Source: Macrostomum hystrix (lineage: Eukaryota; Platyhelminthes; Macrostomidae). From it: a stretch of 64,000 nucleotides of DNA. Where the stretch lies: assembly GCA_950097015.1 (NCBI GenBank), contig CATNEN010000007.1:6004001-6068000 (forward strand), given 5' to 3'. Below the pieces are notes generated by a model, which saw only the letters and a list, made by a program, of their open reading frames with translations, did not search any database and was not told where the DNA came from. Positions 1-12,185 of the stretch are shown here, piece by piece; position 1 is the first letter of the stretch, and every line of letters begins with the position of its first letter. A program made the translations under genes and the position numbers.

Positions 1-118
1 GATAAAGAGCTGGGTCGAGCTGGGTCGAGCTGGGTCAAGCTGAGTCAAGCTGGGTCAATCTGGGTCAAGCTGGGTCAAGCTGGGTCAAGCTGGGTCAAGC
101 TGGGTCAAGCTGGGAATG
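1..118. repeat. 10-bp tandem repeat (gctgggtcaa)
   Basis: About eleven head-to-tail copies of the 10-mer gctgggtcaa, with variants such as gctgggtcga and gctgagtcaa. The array runs in from the left edge. It lies just downstream, on the minus strand, of the splice donor of the gene at 132-1903, so it is probably intronic. Confidence 0.95.
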
Positions 119-131
119 GCTCATGGCTTAC

Positions 132-1903
132 CGTATCAAAGAGCAGCCACCGCTGGTCGGGGTCCCACAGGCTGGTGTTGGCGGCCAGCCGCAGCAGCCG
201 CAAAGTCAGCGGTCGCGGCGCCACCACCAGCAGCAGCCGACCGGGTCGCAGGGGGTGGAGCAGCTGGTCCACTATGCTAGCAGCGTTGCCACCGTCGGCG
301 TTCAGCTGGTAGTAGACAACGCCACCTCGTCCTGCGCCATCGTCTTCGTCGGCAAAAAGCGGCATCAGATCGCGAGCCATGTACGGCGTAGCCAGGACTA
401 CGGAGATCACGGAGGTACCGGCCGTGGCCGAGACGGTCAATGCCAGGCCGGGCGCCAGCTGCAAAAGGGGCGGCACCGGCAGTACCACCGACGAGTGCCA
501 GCGGAGCGACGTCGGGGCCGCAGCGCGTAGCAGCCGGTGCCAGGCGCTTCGGCCCTCGCTTTCGATGCCATCTTCGAGTTCAGCGTCGGCTTCGGTATCG
601 GCCGCGAAGAGGAAGGAGGAATTTGACAGCCGCTTGGCGTCTGCCATTTTGAAATTGGAACTGGGTTAGTTAAAAGCCACAAACCCGAACTCCGAACCCA
701 AATAACAAACCCGAATCACAAACCCGAATCACAAATCCGAAACACAAACCCGAATAACAAACCCGAATCACAAACCCGAATCACAACCCCGAAAACACAA
801 ACCCGAATAACAAACCCAAAAACACAAACCCAAATCACAAACCCGAAACACAAACCCGAATCACAAACCCGAAACAAAAACCCGAATTACAAACCCGAAT
901 AACAAACCCGAATAACAAACCCGAATAACAAAACCGAATAACAAACCCGAAAACACAAGCCCGAATCACAAACCCGAAACACAAGCCCGAATCACAAACC
1001 CGAAACACAAACCCGAATCACAAACCCGAACCAAAACCACGAAACACAAACCCAAACCCGAATCACAACCCCGAAAACACAAACCCGAATCACAAACCCG
1101 AAACACAAACCCGAATCACAAACCCGAATAACAAACCCGAAAACACAAACCCGAATCACAAACCCGAATCACAAACCCGAAACACAAATCCGAATTAAAA
1201 ACCTGAATTACAAACCCGAAAACACAAACCCGAATCAAAAACCCGAAACACAAACCCGAATCACAACCCCGAAAACACAAACCCGAAACACAAACCCGAA
1301 ACACAAATCCGAATTAAAAACCCGAATCACAAACCCGAATAACAAACCCGAATAACAAACCCGAAAACACAAACCCGAATAACAAACCCGAAACACAAAC
1401 CCGAAACACAAACCCAAATTTACAAATCTGAACTTCCAATCTGAAAAACATGATAAAATTTCGAATCCGAACGTCACAGTCGGACAAAAGCCTCGGCAGG
1501 TAACTCAACGCCTGTAAAACTAGAATTCGGAATCGTCACGCGCCGAACCCCAGAAAGCCCCCCAAACTTACACAGCTCGGCCAGGTCAAATGACGTCCAT
1601 TTCGGCAGGATGAAATCCTCGAAGTTGAGTCGCAGGTTGGCCGCCGTGGAGCACTGGGCCCGCAGTCGCGACTCGAACAGGCCGCGGTAGAGCTGGCCCA
1701 GCTCGGCTGCCAGCCCAGGCTCCGGTCCGAACAGCGCTGCGAATCGAAGGGACGACCTTGAGACTCAATCTAGGTATGCAACAATTCAATATTCTCACAA
1801 TTGTATTGGCATACTCACCAAATGAGTAGTTTGTGTCAGTGTGAGCACTCGCGATCAGGCTAATCGCAATTTGCAACTGAAATAGTGCAAATTTTCCAAT
1901 CAT
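132..1903 (-). CDS. Unidentified secreted or extracellular protein, first three exons (partial)
   Basis: Three minus-strand exons join in frame. Exon 1 is 1903-1819 (donor GTGAGT, phase 1). Exon 2 is 1736-1572 (acceptor TTCGATTCGCAG, donor GTAAGT, phase 1). Exon 3 is 640-132 (acceptor ATGGCAG, donor GTAAGC, phase 0). Together they give 253 codons and continue off the left edge. The start MIGKFALFQLQIAISLIASA looks like a signal peptide. Exon 2 contains NLRLNFEDFILPKWTSFDLA. Exon 3 is leucine- and alanine-rich and has an acidic stretch (TEADAELEDGIESEGR). Its end (VVYYQLNADGG, then DPDQRWLLFDT) faintly recalls the amino-terminal domains of ionotropic receptors, but I cannot assign a family. 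The ATG directly follows an acceptor-like TTTTGCAAG. Intron 2 holds the array at 690-1430. Phase agreement at both joins supports one gene; the exon 3 acceptor is the weakest point, because an ATG seven bases earlier could be taken for a separate start. Confidence 0.6.
690..1430. repeat. Degenerate 12-15 bp minisatellite (acaaacccgaat)
   Basis: About fifty imperfect units built on acaaacccgaa plus taacaa, tcaca or acaca, with variable spacing. The array lies inside intron 2 of the minus-strand gene at 132-1903. The reading frames open across it encode only a repeated RVCxSGLxFGFVI pattern and are not genes. Confidence 0.95.
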
Positions 1904-3349
1904 CTTGCAAAATATAAAGTTAAGCTGCTTTTTTTTGAGTAAGTCGCGCTCTCAAATACCAGTGCTCGAGCAAGCTCGGAGAAATTTGAGCTCGCAATGT
2001 ACACTCTGGCCAGAACAATAGCCTCCGCTAAAGGCGGACAATGCTACACTGCATAGCCTGCTCATAAGGCTAATGCCAGGGTCTGAGAACTGACGCCAAG
2101 TGGTGTCGCACAAATCCATGATCTGCCTGATTGCCTGAGCAGGTGGGAGTGCTTCAACCTGCAACTGCTCGCACATCAGGGTTTTCAGTGATACGAACTT
2201 GAAAGATACCATTTTAATGCTATGGGCAGCATTGCAAGCTTTGCATTCGACCGATAACTTTTTTTTCTCAGCTCGTCGCTGCCTTTGAGTCCTCGAGAAT
2301 TGACAATTTCATTTCAGGGAATTCTAATTTCAGGACAGAATCCCGCGATCCCGCCTAGCAATTATTTCCCCACCCCTCATCAACCTATAGCTGGGCAACT
2401 TAGCTGCGTCAAATTGAGCGGGAATCGGCGGCCTGGGCCTCAGCTGCGCGAGCCGCACCGGGAAGCGTGACTTGAGAAGCTCGAGAAGTCAACGGAACCC
2501 CGTGGGAGATAATGATACGGTGGCGACCCACCCCACCCCTCTGGGTGCTGATTACAGCGCAGTTTGACTGTTAATTCGTTTGAATTAGCCATGGGAGAAG
2601 CAGGAATGAATAATAAAGAGGAGATCAGGATTTGGGATGACAAGGGAAAGGGGAAAAAGATTAAAACATCCCATTAAGCCCGGCCCGAAGGGGTGGTCGC
2701 CGCCAGCGACGGCTATTCATTACCGCCGGCTGCGGACAACAGGCCCGTGAGAAGCCCCTGTCATTAATCTCCGCTCACGGTCGATATCCCGGTGGATTAC
2801 CAGCTCCCGCCTCCCCCCGCCATCACAGAGCGATTTCAACTGAACACGCGGCGGCGCTTCCGCAGCATCTATTAATCGCAACAGCCACTGCCCGCTAAAA
2901 ACCTTCGCGACATCGAATTAGTCTGGATAATGTCACTCCTGCTCTCATTTCAAAACTGCCGATGTCACTCTTTTTCATATTTGTAGTTTTAATGCAATTT
3001 CAGTCCAACTCCAATGTCACTCGGAATGGTACATTTTCAAGCCGTATTTCTGTTGCATTCTCCCCAACCATATTCTTACTCCCATTCTCATCCCATTCCT
3101 AGTCCCACTCTCAGTCCGGTTCTCACCCAAATTCTCATCCTAATCCCACTGCCATTCTTATCCCAATCTCACTGCCATTCTCATACCAATCTCACTGCCA
3201 TTCTCATCCTAATCTTACTGGCCTTCTTATCTCAATCTCACTGCCTTTTCCATCCAAATCTTGCTGCCTTTTTTATCCCAATCGCACTCCTATTGTCACT
3301 CGCATTCTGACTCACAATCTCACTCACAATCTCACTCTTTTTTTCACTT

Positions 3350-3716
3350 TTTTATGTCACTCATATTGTCAATCTTATTGTCACTCTTATTGTCACTCTT
3401 ATTGCCACTTTTATTGCCACTCTTATGGTCACTCTTATTGTCACTCTAATTGTCACTCTTATTGTCACTCTTATTGTCACTCTTATTGTCACTCTTATTG
3501 CCACTTTTATTGCCACTCTTATGGTCACTCTTATTGTCACTCTAATTGTCACTCTTATTGCCACTTTTATTGCCACTCTTATGGTCACTCTTATTGTCAC
3601 TCTTATGGTCACTCTTATTGTCACTCTTATTGTTACTCTTATTGTCACTCTTATTGTCACTCTTATTGTCACTCTTATTGTCACTCTTATTGTCACTCTT
3701 ATTGTCACTCGCATTC
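3350..3716. repeat. 12-bp tandem repeat (cttattgtcact)
   Basis: About thirty head-to-tail copies of cttattgtcact with variants (cttatggtcact, cttattgccact, ctaattgtcact). The unit is a multiple of three, so four frames stay open across it (LIVTLIVT, RVTIRVTI and similar), none of them a real gene. A looser, older-looking C/T-rich repeat (cactgccattctcat type) lies just left of it from about 3060. Confidence 0.95.
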
Positions 3717-6650
3717 TTATCTTTGCTGCTTGCTCTAATTGCAGGCCTCACAAATATAATTCGAGTTTGCTGCTGTCGGCTTTCTAAGATGGCCAAACTG
3801 TGAAGTATGTTTGCAACACACAGCGTGAAATTAGAGCAGGCAGGTGGGTGCCGTTATGCCGCCAGCAGCCCACTGATCAGGTAAGAGAAATGCCTTTCAA
3901 TGCCTCTCTGCAGCAGATGGCCTTATTAGCTGGGCGATTTCACAACTTATTTTTATTAATCCTCTTAGGAGATAGGAGCCCTTAGCCCGGTGAAATCAGT
4001 TCAATCCCTTAGTGCACTTTACATCGAAAGCGTTTTAGGCGGCCAGCCTGACAGCCACCTCCCTCCTCTTCCTCTCTCCGAGGCCAGGAAAGCATTTTTT
4101 GCGGAGACACTTTCGATAGAAAGAATAAAACTGCAGTGCGGTGAGTGACGCTGATTCAATATCAGGTAAGAGCACTTCCCCCCACCCAAGCCATTCATTA
4201 CAGTCGTTTGCCACATCTGCTGGCCTAGTCTTCACTTTTTATCTTTACAGTCAACAGGTTACGCAAATTGTCCATAGCTATGATAGTTGCAACACAATCC
4301 CCATCCCTGCAGAGCATCTTGAGCCCCCCCTTGGCAACAGGAAATTGTGCCAAGCGTACGCGGCCATAGACGGCTCGGTGAGAGAATAAATTCGCGAATC
4401 TGCCGCAACTGTCCGGCTGGGAGGGGGAGTGGGGTGGGCGCGCGGCGGCAGCTGACGCGGAAAAATATCGCAGAACAAGAAGCCAGACGGCTGGACTGGA
4501 GCCTCAATCTGGTGGAGTTGAATGTCCCGCGAAGCAGATGATGATGATGATGCGGATGATGACGCCACCCCGAATCCCATTTCACTGAGATACCATTTCA
4601 ATTTCTCCCCTCCGTCCATGGGACAGGCAGGGGAAGCGCCTGTCGGGTGTAGGCTTGCATCATTATCTGGCTGGCAACAATTCGTCCGATTCTAACATGC
4701 GAGTCGATGCGATCCGTGGGACAGTGGACACAGCTGTCCTGATGCATCATTTGGCCATTAAACTAACTACCCCCCTACTTGGTCGCTTAACCGATTCATC
4801 TCCGTCCAATTCAGCTTTTTTGCTTTGTTTATTTGCCAAGTTCTGGCACTGTGTCTCATTCAGCGTCTCATTTCACATGCTATCTTTTTCGTGTTTGCCG
4901 CATCGCATGCCTTGAGTCCCGACTCAACTGTTCTCAGTCAGTCTGTTCATGAGGCATCTGGGTTGGTGGCTGCAGCAGCAGCAGCAGCAGCAGCAGCTGA
5001 CCGGAGTGCTCAGCTCAAGTGAGGCTGCAGGGTCAGGATGAAGAGGACAGGCTGAAGGGTCACTCACTCTGCCGTATGCCTTGCTCCCATCGCGGCAGCG
5101 AAATATCCCACTGGTTGAATTCGGGAAGATCTTTGGGATATCTGGGGGTGGGGCACACCTGGCTCTAGGACCATCATGACAAATGGCCTTACCAGCGGGT
5201 GAGGGATTATCCACAACAGAAATGGCAACCGCTATTAATAATTCAGTTTATTGGCGAATCCATTTCAACCCAAGTGGGATCCGCAATCCATTATCAGTGG
5301 CTAGAGCGGCTAATCTGCGAGATACGAGTAGTTGGGATGCGAGGGGCTCACAGTTCTCTCACTCTGTTTTAGAGGCTTGGGATTTACTTACAATCTGAGG
5401 GGCTCTTCATTCCTCGCGTCACACACACACTCTCTCTCTCTGTTTCTCACCATCTCCTATCTGTCTCTCTCTGTCACCGCCAAGGCTAGCAAAACAAAGT
5501 GCCAGGCAGATAGGCAGCAGCAGGGCCTGATCTAATTAAATCACCGCATGTCTCTCATTTCCAGTGTTATATCTATATTTTTCTATCTATCGAATGCGAC
5601 AGTCTTCGACCTGAATTTATGATTAACTTTTGCCGGATTTCGGCTCTCAGGTGCGACAGTTGCGGCATTCCCGCATTTGATGGACAGGTGAGATAGCGGC
5701 CTGTCAATTTCGCTGGCTGGCGGGCCATAAAATTCGCATTGTGCAGATTTTTATGTCAACTTTTTCAGTGCAAATCGATGGAATCCGTGGCACCTGTTCA
5801 GATTCGTTCGAATTCAAATTCGAGTTTTTTGTCATCTCCGACAGCCTCCCGCGCAGCAGTTTGACAGCCGGGGGCCAGCGCATGGTTCGAGTCTCAATAA
5901 ATCAAAGCTGAAACTAGTGTTAAAAGCTTTGATTCAGTTCATTCTAGCTGATGCGGAATGCATTATAGAAGGGGCACTTAATGCGAAAACAGCCGCCGCC
6001 TCACCTGTCAATTGAGGATTTGAGACTGGAGTAAGAGTGGGAGAAAAAAGAGATGGACATGGAAGAATGAATTTGTAAGGCCTGGGGAACCAGCACCTGG
6101 ACCATTTTCTTTTACCTGCCCCTCACCTCAATCCCACTACTCACATAGTGGAGCGGCTTCCCCGCGTGCGAGATGGAATATCAAAGTGTTTCGAGGATGA
6201 GTGGGGCGAGACGGAGGGGATAAAGCTGAGGGAAATCTAGCCGGGGAGGAGGCTGGATTCGCCACCTTCAAAGCTGCAGGAGAGAAGTGTGCGCGGACCC
6301 GAGTCCATTAAGGCATTCGGGCCGTTGCTTCGATCCGCGCGAAACTCGACAGCCGCTGCGGAAGACTGAAGGGGGAGCGGCGGTGGAGACCCGATTTTAT
6401 TGGGATCCGGTCGATGGCAGATCAATGCCTGCCGGGTCCATCAGGCTGCGCGTGGAGTGGGCCAGCGTAGATTTGGAGACGGATTTTACACCAACAAAAT
6501 CTATCCTGACAGCCTGACAGGAAGTTCGTTTCCTGAAGCCACTGCAACCCTTTGTGTCCTTTAGCAGTTGGTGTGCCCACCCAGTCCATGGACTGTACAG
6601 CCGTACGCAACCTTCAGGTGCGCACATGGGATCATGTAGTGCATATGGGT

Positions 6651-6932
6651 TGAAGCCATTTGGTTAGAGCATCTGACTCACGACTTGAAGGTCGGGGGTT
6701 CGATTCCCGACTCCACTGGAACTATTTGTGTCCTTTAGCAAGACGCTTAACTCTGCGTTGCTTCAGTTCACCCCAGCTGTTTAATTTGTAGCAGCATAAG
6801 TGGGGGGAATTAGGGGTGGGTGTGGCGTCCGTCAAGTCCATGGACTGAACAGCCGTACGCAGCCTTCACATGCGCCGCACAATAGCTGCGGCTGTGCTGT
6901 CGGTTGGCCCTGTTGGGGCTGGTTTAATAGAT
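6651..6932 (+). mobile_element. SINE family 1 copy (tRNA-derived)
   Basis: The tRNA-like head has an A box (tggttagagcatctg) and a B box (ggttcgattcc) with the anticodon-arm-like cacgacttgaaggtcg. The body contains tgtcctttagcaagacgctt, then the shared segment around catggactgaacagccgtac, and an ATT-type end. The same unit recurs at 17560-17895, 34050-34330, 41488-41640, 51165-51480 and 58347-58440. The upstream flank also carries a duplicate piece (6560-6625) of the segment near catggactgtacagccgtac, so an older copy may lie here too. Confidence 0.85.
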
Positions 6933-7395
6933 TATTGTTACTTTTGAAAAGCTACAGGCTTCAAAAAACCCATTTGAATTTTTTCCTGAAACTTTAAAAC
7001 TAGAAAGCAGCATTGAAGTTGTTCGAACCGATTTGCCAATTAGACCGGACCAGTTAATGAAAAGTGAACTTCGATTCCACCTCGGAACCGCGACCGCCCT
7101 CTCTGTCCTCCACCGCACAGAAAAGACTAAAATTGCTAAATTGTCATTTCCCAACATGTGGCGCGACAGGATCACTGCAGAATCCCATTCCCTGACTTCC
7201 CCCCCCAGCTCCATCTCGCTCCCCCGCCAATGGGATCAGTCCAGATGGCTGGGGTGGCGGCGTGATCAGACGGGGCGGCTATCAACCTTTTTCCTCAATC
7301 TGCGCATCCCCAGCCGAATCCTCCCATCGCCAATCCACAATTGGCATTCCGCATCGGCCGCCGCCGCCCCTCCCCGACCTCCGCCACCTCCGCCA

Positions 7396-7512
7396 AGTTT
7401 TTATATCGGCAAGCGGCGGCAGTCAGCCCGGATCGTACACAACTGACCCGCAGCACTGAAGCACACACCAGCTGATCCGACTTCGCCAAGAATAACTGCT
7501 AACAGGACTTCA
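7396..7512 (+). promoter_or_regulatory. Candidate promoter and 5' UTR exon of the ARID3 gene
   Basis: A TATA-like tttttatatcgg at about 7397-7408 is followed about 35-100 bases later by non-coding sequence ending in a donor-like CTTCAAG|GTAGGC at about 7512. An acceptor-like ccgccccag lies just before the start codon at 8034. Together these could form a 5' UTR exon and intron. This is inference from weak signals; trans-splicing at the acceptor would be an alternative. Confidence 0.25.
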
Positions 7513-8033
7513 AGGTAGGCTGTCTGTCGAGCCTGTGATAAATTTTATTCCCCAATATTCCCCGATTGCTCTCGTATCCCCACCGGCTTTGTATCCCAGC
7601 TGCGCAATAGCTAAATCGCTGCAATCATATCTAGGGGGGGTGCCTCTGGCGTTGTTATTTCACGCGATGAAGCTAGTTATTGTTTTTCTACGTTTCTGGG
7701 CCCTGTCTCTCGGCCTGCTTCTTAACAACTGACCCCCCCCAGCCATGTCCCGCGAGGATTATTCCAGCAGTCTCCGAGAATAACTCGGAATTGTTTTTTA
7801 TAGATAGATTTCTGTCAGGGGCGGCTTGATATGCAGCGGAAAGAATGAGGTGAAAATTGCTAAGAGAGTCGGATGGTGAGGGAACCGCCAAATTGTCTCC
7901 GGGGCGCACCGCAGATGACTCACCAGCTGGGCCGATCTAATCGAAATTAGGCAGCGGCCGACATTGTGAAAACAGAAAAGCCTCGGAATAAAGAAAAAGC
8001 TGCAAAAATTAACGCTTGACAACCGCCCCAGAC

Positions 8034-11000
8034 ATGACGGCAGTGCCAGCAACCGCTGCGGCCAGCCAGCCGCTCATCTCTGACGCGTCGCAGCGCCGCC
8101 CCGTCCCCGACGATGAAGCCGATGAGCGCAGCAACAACGACCCTCTGGACGACGGGCCGGCATCAAGAGCCGAGCCCGATGCTGACGAAGACATGACGGA
8201 GGCTGAGGATGCTGACGAGGGACTTCGGGAGAATGGCTGTTGCGGCGAAGCTGATGAAGTGCCAGACGAGCAGCTCGACCTTCGCCTGCCGAAGCTGCGC
8301 CGAGCTGCAGAGGCGCCAGCCCAGCCGCCGTCGCCTCCACCGTCGCCGCTTCAGCAGCACCAGCAGAGGCAGCAGCTCATCCTACCGCATCAGCTGCAGA
8401 TGCCTCAACATTTGCGACAGAACCTGCCACCGCAGCCGATGCCGCCAACGTCGCTGCCGATGCCGCCGAGGGACTTTTTAGCCCAGCGGGAGTTCCTGCT
8501 AGCCCAGCAGGAGTTCTTTGCGCACCATCATCAGCAGCTGCTGGCCCGAGAGGCCGCCGCGGCTGCCGCAGCCGCCGCCGTCTCCGTGCCCTTCCTGCAC
8601 GCCAGGCCAGGAGGCCTGCCGCTGCCGCTGGGCCTTGGCCGCCCGCCGCCACAGCCGCCGCACCTATCGATGCCGCCGCCTCCTTCGTCGGCGTCCTCGC
8701 TAATGCCACCGACTTCGGTTGCGGCTGCTGCAATGCTCGGCCGGTCCGACTGCGAGGACGAGCCGCGCGACGGGACGCCAGAGAGCATGACGCCGCCGCC
8801 GTCGGAGAAGGGCGGCATCGGCGAAGACGGCACGCCGGACGGCAGCGAAGCAGGGCATCACTGGACCTTCGAGGAGCAGTTCAAACAGGTGCGAGATTTG
8901 TTTTACTTTCAGCCTATTCCATATTGTTTATCATATAATTCGATAGCACATTAAGCTATTTAGTGTAGGTTTAGTTCTGCACTTTAAAATAGGCGAGCGA
9001 GGATCATAGGAGCATCTGCAGGGATCATTTCTGTTTCTGCAACCTAATTTGATGAATTCAAGGCATAAGTTTTCTTCTATGCAGTTATTAGCAAAGCGCA
9101 GACGCTGACTGCCGGATCACAATTAGGCTTGGCGGGCGCGCAGGCAGCTGTGGTTGTTGGGCAATGCGGCCCCGCTGCCTCTCTCAATGGCTTAGGGTAG
9201 TGTGGCCTAATTTGCCTTGTCTCTCAGGTCATGGAGATTGAAAGCCAGCGGGCCCAGCCGATAATTCGGATGCTAATTTCGGATCTAGATCCGACGCCTG
9301 TCGGCACATTCAACCATGGAGGTATATTTGACACGCGGATTTTGGCTGGAAACACACAGGAGAGAGAGAGAGCCGGGGAGGTCCAAGATCCCAACAGAAT
9401 CGGGGAGGGCGGGCCCTGCCAAATCTGGGCTGTGAAATCAGCAACTTGGGAACGCAAAGAGATCAGACAACCCAAGCTAGCGGCTGACTGGGGGTTCGAA
9501 AGATCCATCGAAACGACCGCCAAGGATTGGGAAGTTAGAAAGGCCAGAAGGGCGTGTTATTGCAGCATAACGCGACTCGGTAATTGGGATAATTCGCGCT
9601 GTAAATAATCCTACACCGCCAGTTTTCAGGGGAGGGGTGGGGGCGGGGCACCGCTCGATGCGAAGCCGAGCCCGAAGCCGTCGCCAGATCCCTGACTGAT
9701 CACTGCGGGCTAGCAGAAGTCTGCTACAAGTCCCGGGGAAAAACAGCCCTTTTTCACTTATCCTTCTCCGCTTCCGCACCCATCCCCACCCTTCCACTTC
9801 TTCCCCATGTCACACCTCCGCATCCCATATTCACGCGACCCGCTGGGAATGGAAAATAAATAAGATAATTATCTTGGTGAGGGGCGCCACCTCATCCTGA
9901 ATCCCATAGTATTTTTTGCTTTTCCTTGGCATTTCCTTCTGGCTCCCCCTGGCCTGGCTGGCAGAGTGATAATCTGTGTTTCTGGGGTCCTCGGCACCTC
10001 TGGTGGATAGGGATGTCACAAAGTCGAGCTCATGCAGCATCGGGTGCCGCGGCGGGGCGCGGGCGTCAAGCTGACCCGGAACCATGTAATGAGCCGATGC
10101 AGGGCCAAATGCGAACAACGACCACGCGGGGCCGATGATGCAGAACTCCCAGCAAGCGTGCCCGCCGCCATCAATATGGCATCCCCCCGCAATGCTTTTT
10201 GTGGAGAAGCTGCAGGCAGCTCAGCTGCAGCCGAAATCGCATGCGCAGAGGCGCAGGGGGCGGGGAGACGCGACCGCCGAGGCGTCTCTGCGGGGCCCGG
10301 CCGGATTATCCCTAGCCAGGGGGGGGGCGCCTAAATAATCCCAAACAATGAGGAGAAATTCCCCGCGATCCATTCCTACTCTTTTTTCTTCCCGCGCAAT
10401 GAAGCCTCTTCTTTAGTAAGTCGCTTTTTCTAAATTCTTTTTTTCACTCAAACAGAGACATTGTGAAAAAGCTGCCCGATCTCAACTACTGGAGCCCCTG
10501 CTCTTCAACTGCAGCAATTCTGCAAATAAATGGGAGAATTTGGAATAAAGAGAGGGGAGGGGAAAGCATCCCAATTCAGCCGCCGCAGCCACGCATGAGT
10601 GCTGAGCTAATCCCCTCACATCTCAGGCCCAGGTAAAAACAGATTTGCTCTTCCCATCCGCAATTCTTGTTCCCACTTGGTGCGGCGGCCATGCGCGACC
10701 CGCATTCATTGATTTTGCTGCTTGAATCTCCCAATCTCCCGATTCCCCAATTTCCTAATCTCCCAATTGCAGCCGCCCCTCAACCTGTGGGCCACCCGTT
10801 GCGCTTGCCTGATTCTTGAACAAATTCCACAACTTCAATCCGCATCGGGCAGGTGGCCGGGCGGGGGTTGTCCGGGGCGCCATCCAGCGCGATTCCCATG
10901 GCATGGAGATAGGCCGCCCACCTCACTCCTCGCCTCCTCACCCGCATTGTGATGCGGCCGGCCACTGCCGCCGACTTGCCGCCGCATTCCGCGCTGTCCC

Positions 11001-11628
11001 ACCGGACAAGAAATGCAAGAGGAAAATTGGCAAAATTGGCTTCAGCTTTGGGGGGGATTTCACCTCTCACTCATCCCGCGCCATCCATCTATTGATTGGG
11101 CACCCATGGGAAGCATTGCTAGCTAAAGCAAAATGGAATGCGGAAGCAATCTCGAATAGGTGAGCGGCACTCGTTCAATTGTGTCGGAGAGGCAGAGAGA
11201 CAAGGAGAGTTAATTGAAGCGGATTCCGATTGTCAGCGCTCAGGTATGTTATATGTCTAGATAAGGCCAGATAAGATGGCACGATCCATCCAGCTGGCTA
11301 ATCAGCTGCTGAGAGGCGCATCAAACTGCTTGGCAAGTTATGAACTGCGGCTGAAATGCCTTTTAAATTAGCTTAACAAAGACGGACAGTTGCAAGGCTG
11401 TGATGAGTGGAATTGGACAGATTTATGTCAGATATCAAGGATAGAGACAAAGAGATGAGCGAATAGTGGAGCCGTATGGAGTGAGCCATTGTCAATTTTT
11501 TATCTAAAGAGTATCGACTGACGGATAAGGTAAGAACGCGAGTGAAAAACAGAGTGACGGAAAGAAAGACAGAGACAAAGTAAGAGAGAGAGAGACAGAG
11601 AGAAGGACAGAGAGAGACAGAGAGAGAC

Positions 11629-11662
<34 letters not shown>

Positions 11663-12110
11663 GGGCAGAGAGAGACAGAGAGAAGGACAGAGAGAGACAG
11701 AGAGAAGGACAGAGAGAGACAGAGAGACAGAGAGAGAGAAGGACAGAGAGAGACAGAGAGACAGAGAGAGAAGGACAGAGAGAGACAGAGAGAGACAGAG
11801 GGAAGGGCAGAGAGACAGAGAGAGAGAAGGACAGAGAGAGACAGAGAGAGAAGGACAGAGAGACAGAGAGAGACAGAGTGAGAGAAAGACAGAGAGAGAC
11901 AGAGAGAGACAAGGAGAAGGACAGAGAGAGACAGAGAGAGACAGAGAGAGACAGAGAGAGACAGAGAGAGACAGAGAGAGACAGAGAGAGACAGAGAGAG
12001 ACAGAGAGAGAGACAGAGAGAGAGAGAAGGATAGAGAGAGACAGAGAGAGAGAAGGACAGAGAGAGACAGAGATAGAGAGAGACAGAGGGAGAGAAGGAC
12101 AGAGAGAGAC

Positions 12111-12185
<75 letters not shown>

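Larger units (their letters stand above)
1904..7400. other. Gene-poor interval between the divergent genes at 1.9 and 8.0 kb
   Basis: I see no convincing exon here. The DNA is fairly GC-rich with CpG, unlike the AT-rich spacers further right. It holds a C/T-rich degenerate repeat (3060-3300), the 12-bp array (3350-3716), a CAG run (4973-4996), a short CT/CA simple repeat (5420-5450) and one SINE (6651-6932). It lies upstream of both divergently transcribed genes, so regulatory DNA for the ARID3 gene is a reasonable guess, with no direct evidence. Confidence 0.6.

Noticed and set aside
1952-2212. Minus-strand frame of 86 codons (MVSFKFVSLKTLMCEQLQ)
   Set aside because: No signal peptide, domain or clear splice sites, and the signal-peptide exon of the neighbouring gene starts at 1903. 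It could be an upstream exon, but I cannot support it.
3361-3796. Several frames across the 12-bp array (RVTIRVTI, LIVTLIVT, NKSDNKSD)
   Set aside because: All come from one 12-bp unit; no coding signal.
7033-7446. 137-codon frame upstream of ARID3
   Set aside because: Begins at a non-ATG codon, and its end is GC-rich low complexity where the promoter and 5' UTR of ARID3 are more likely.
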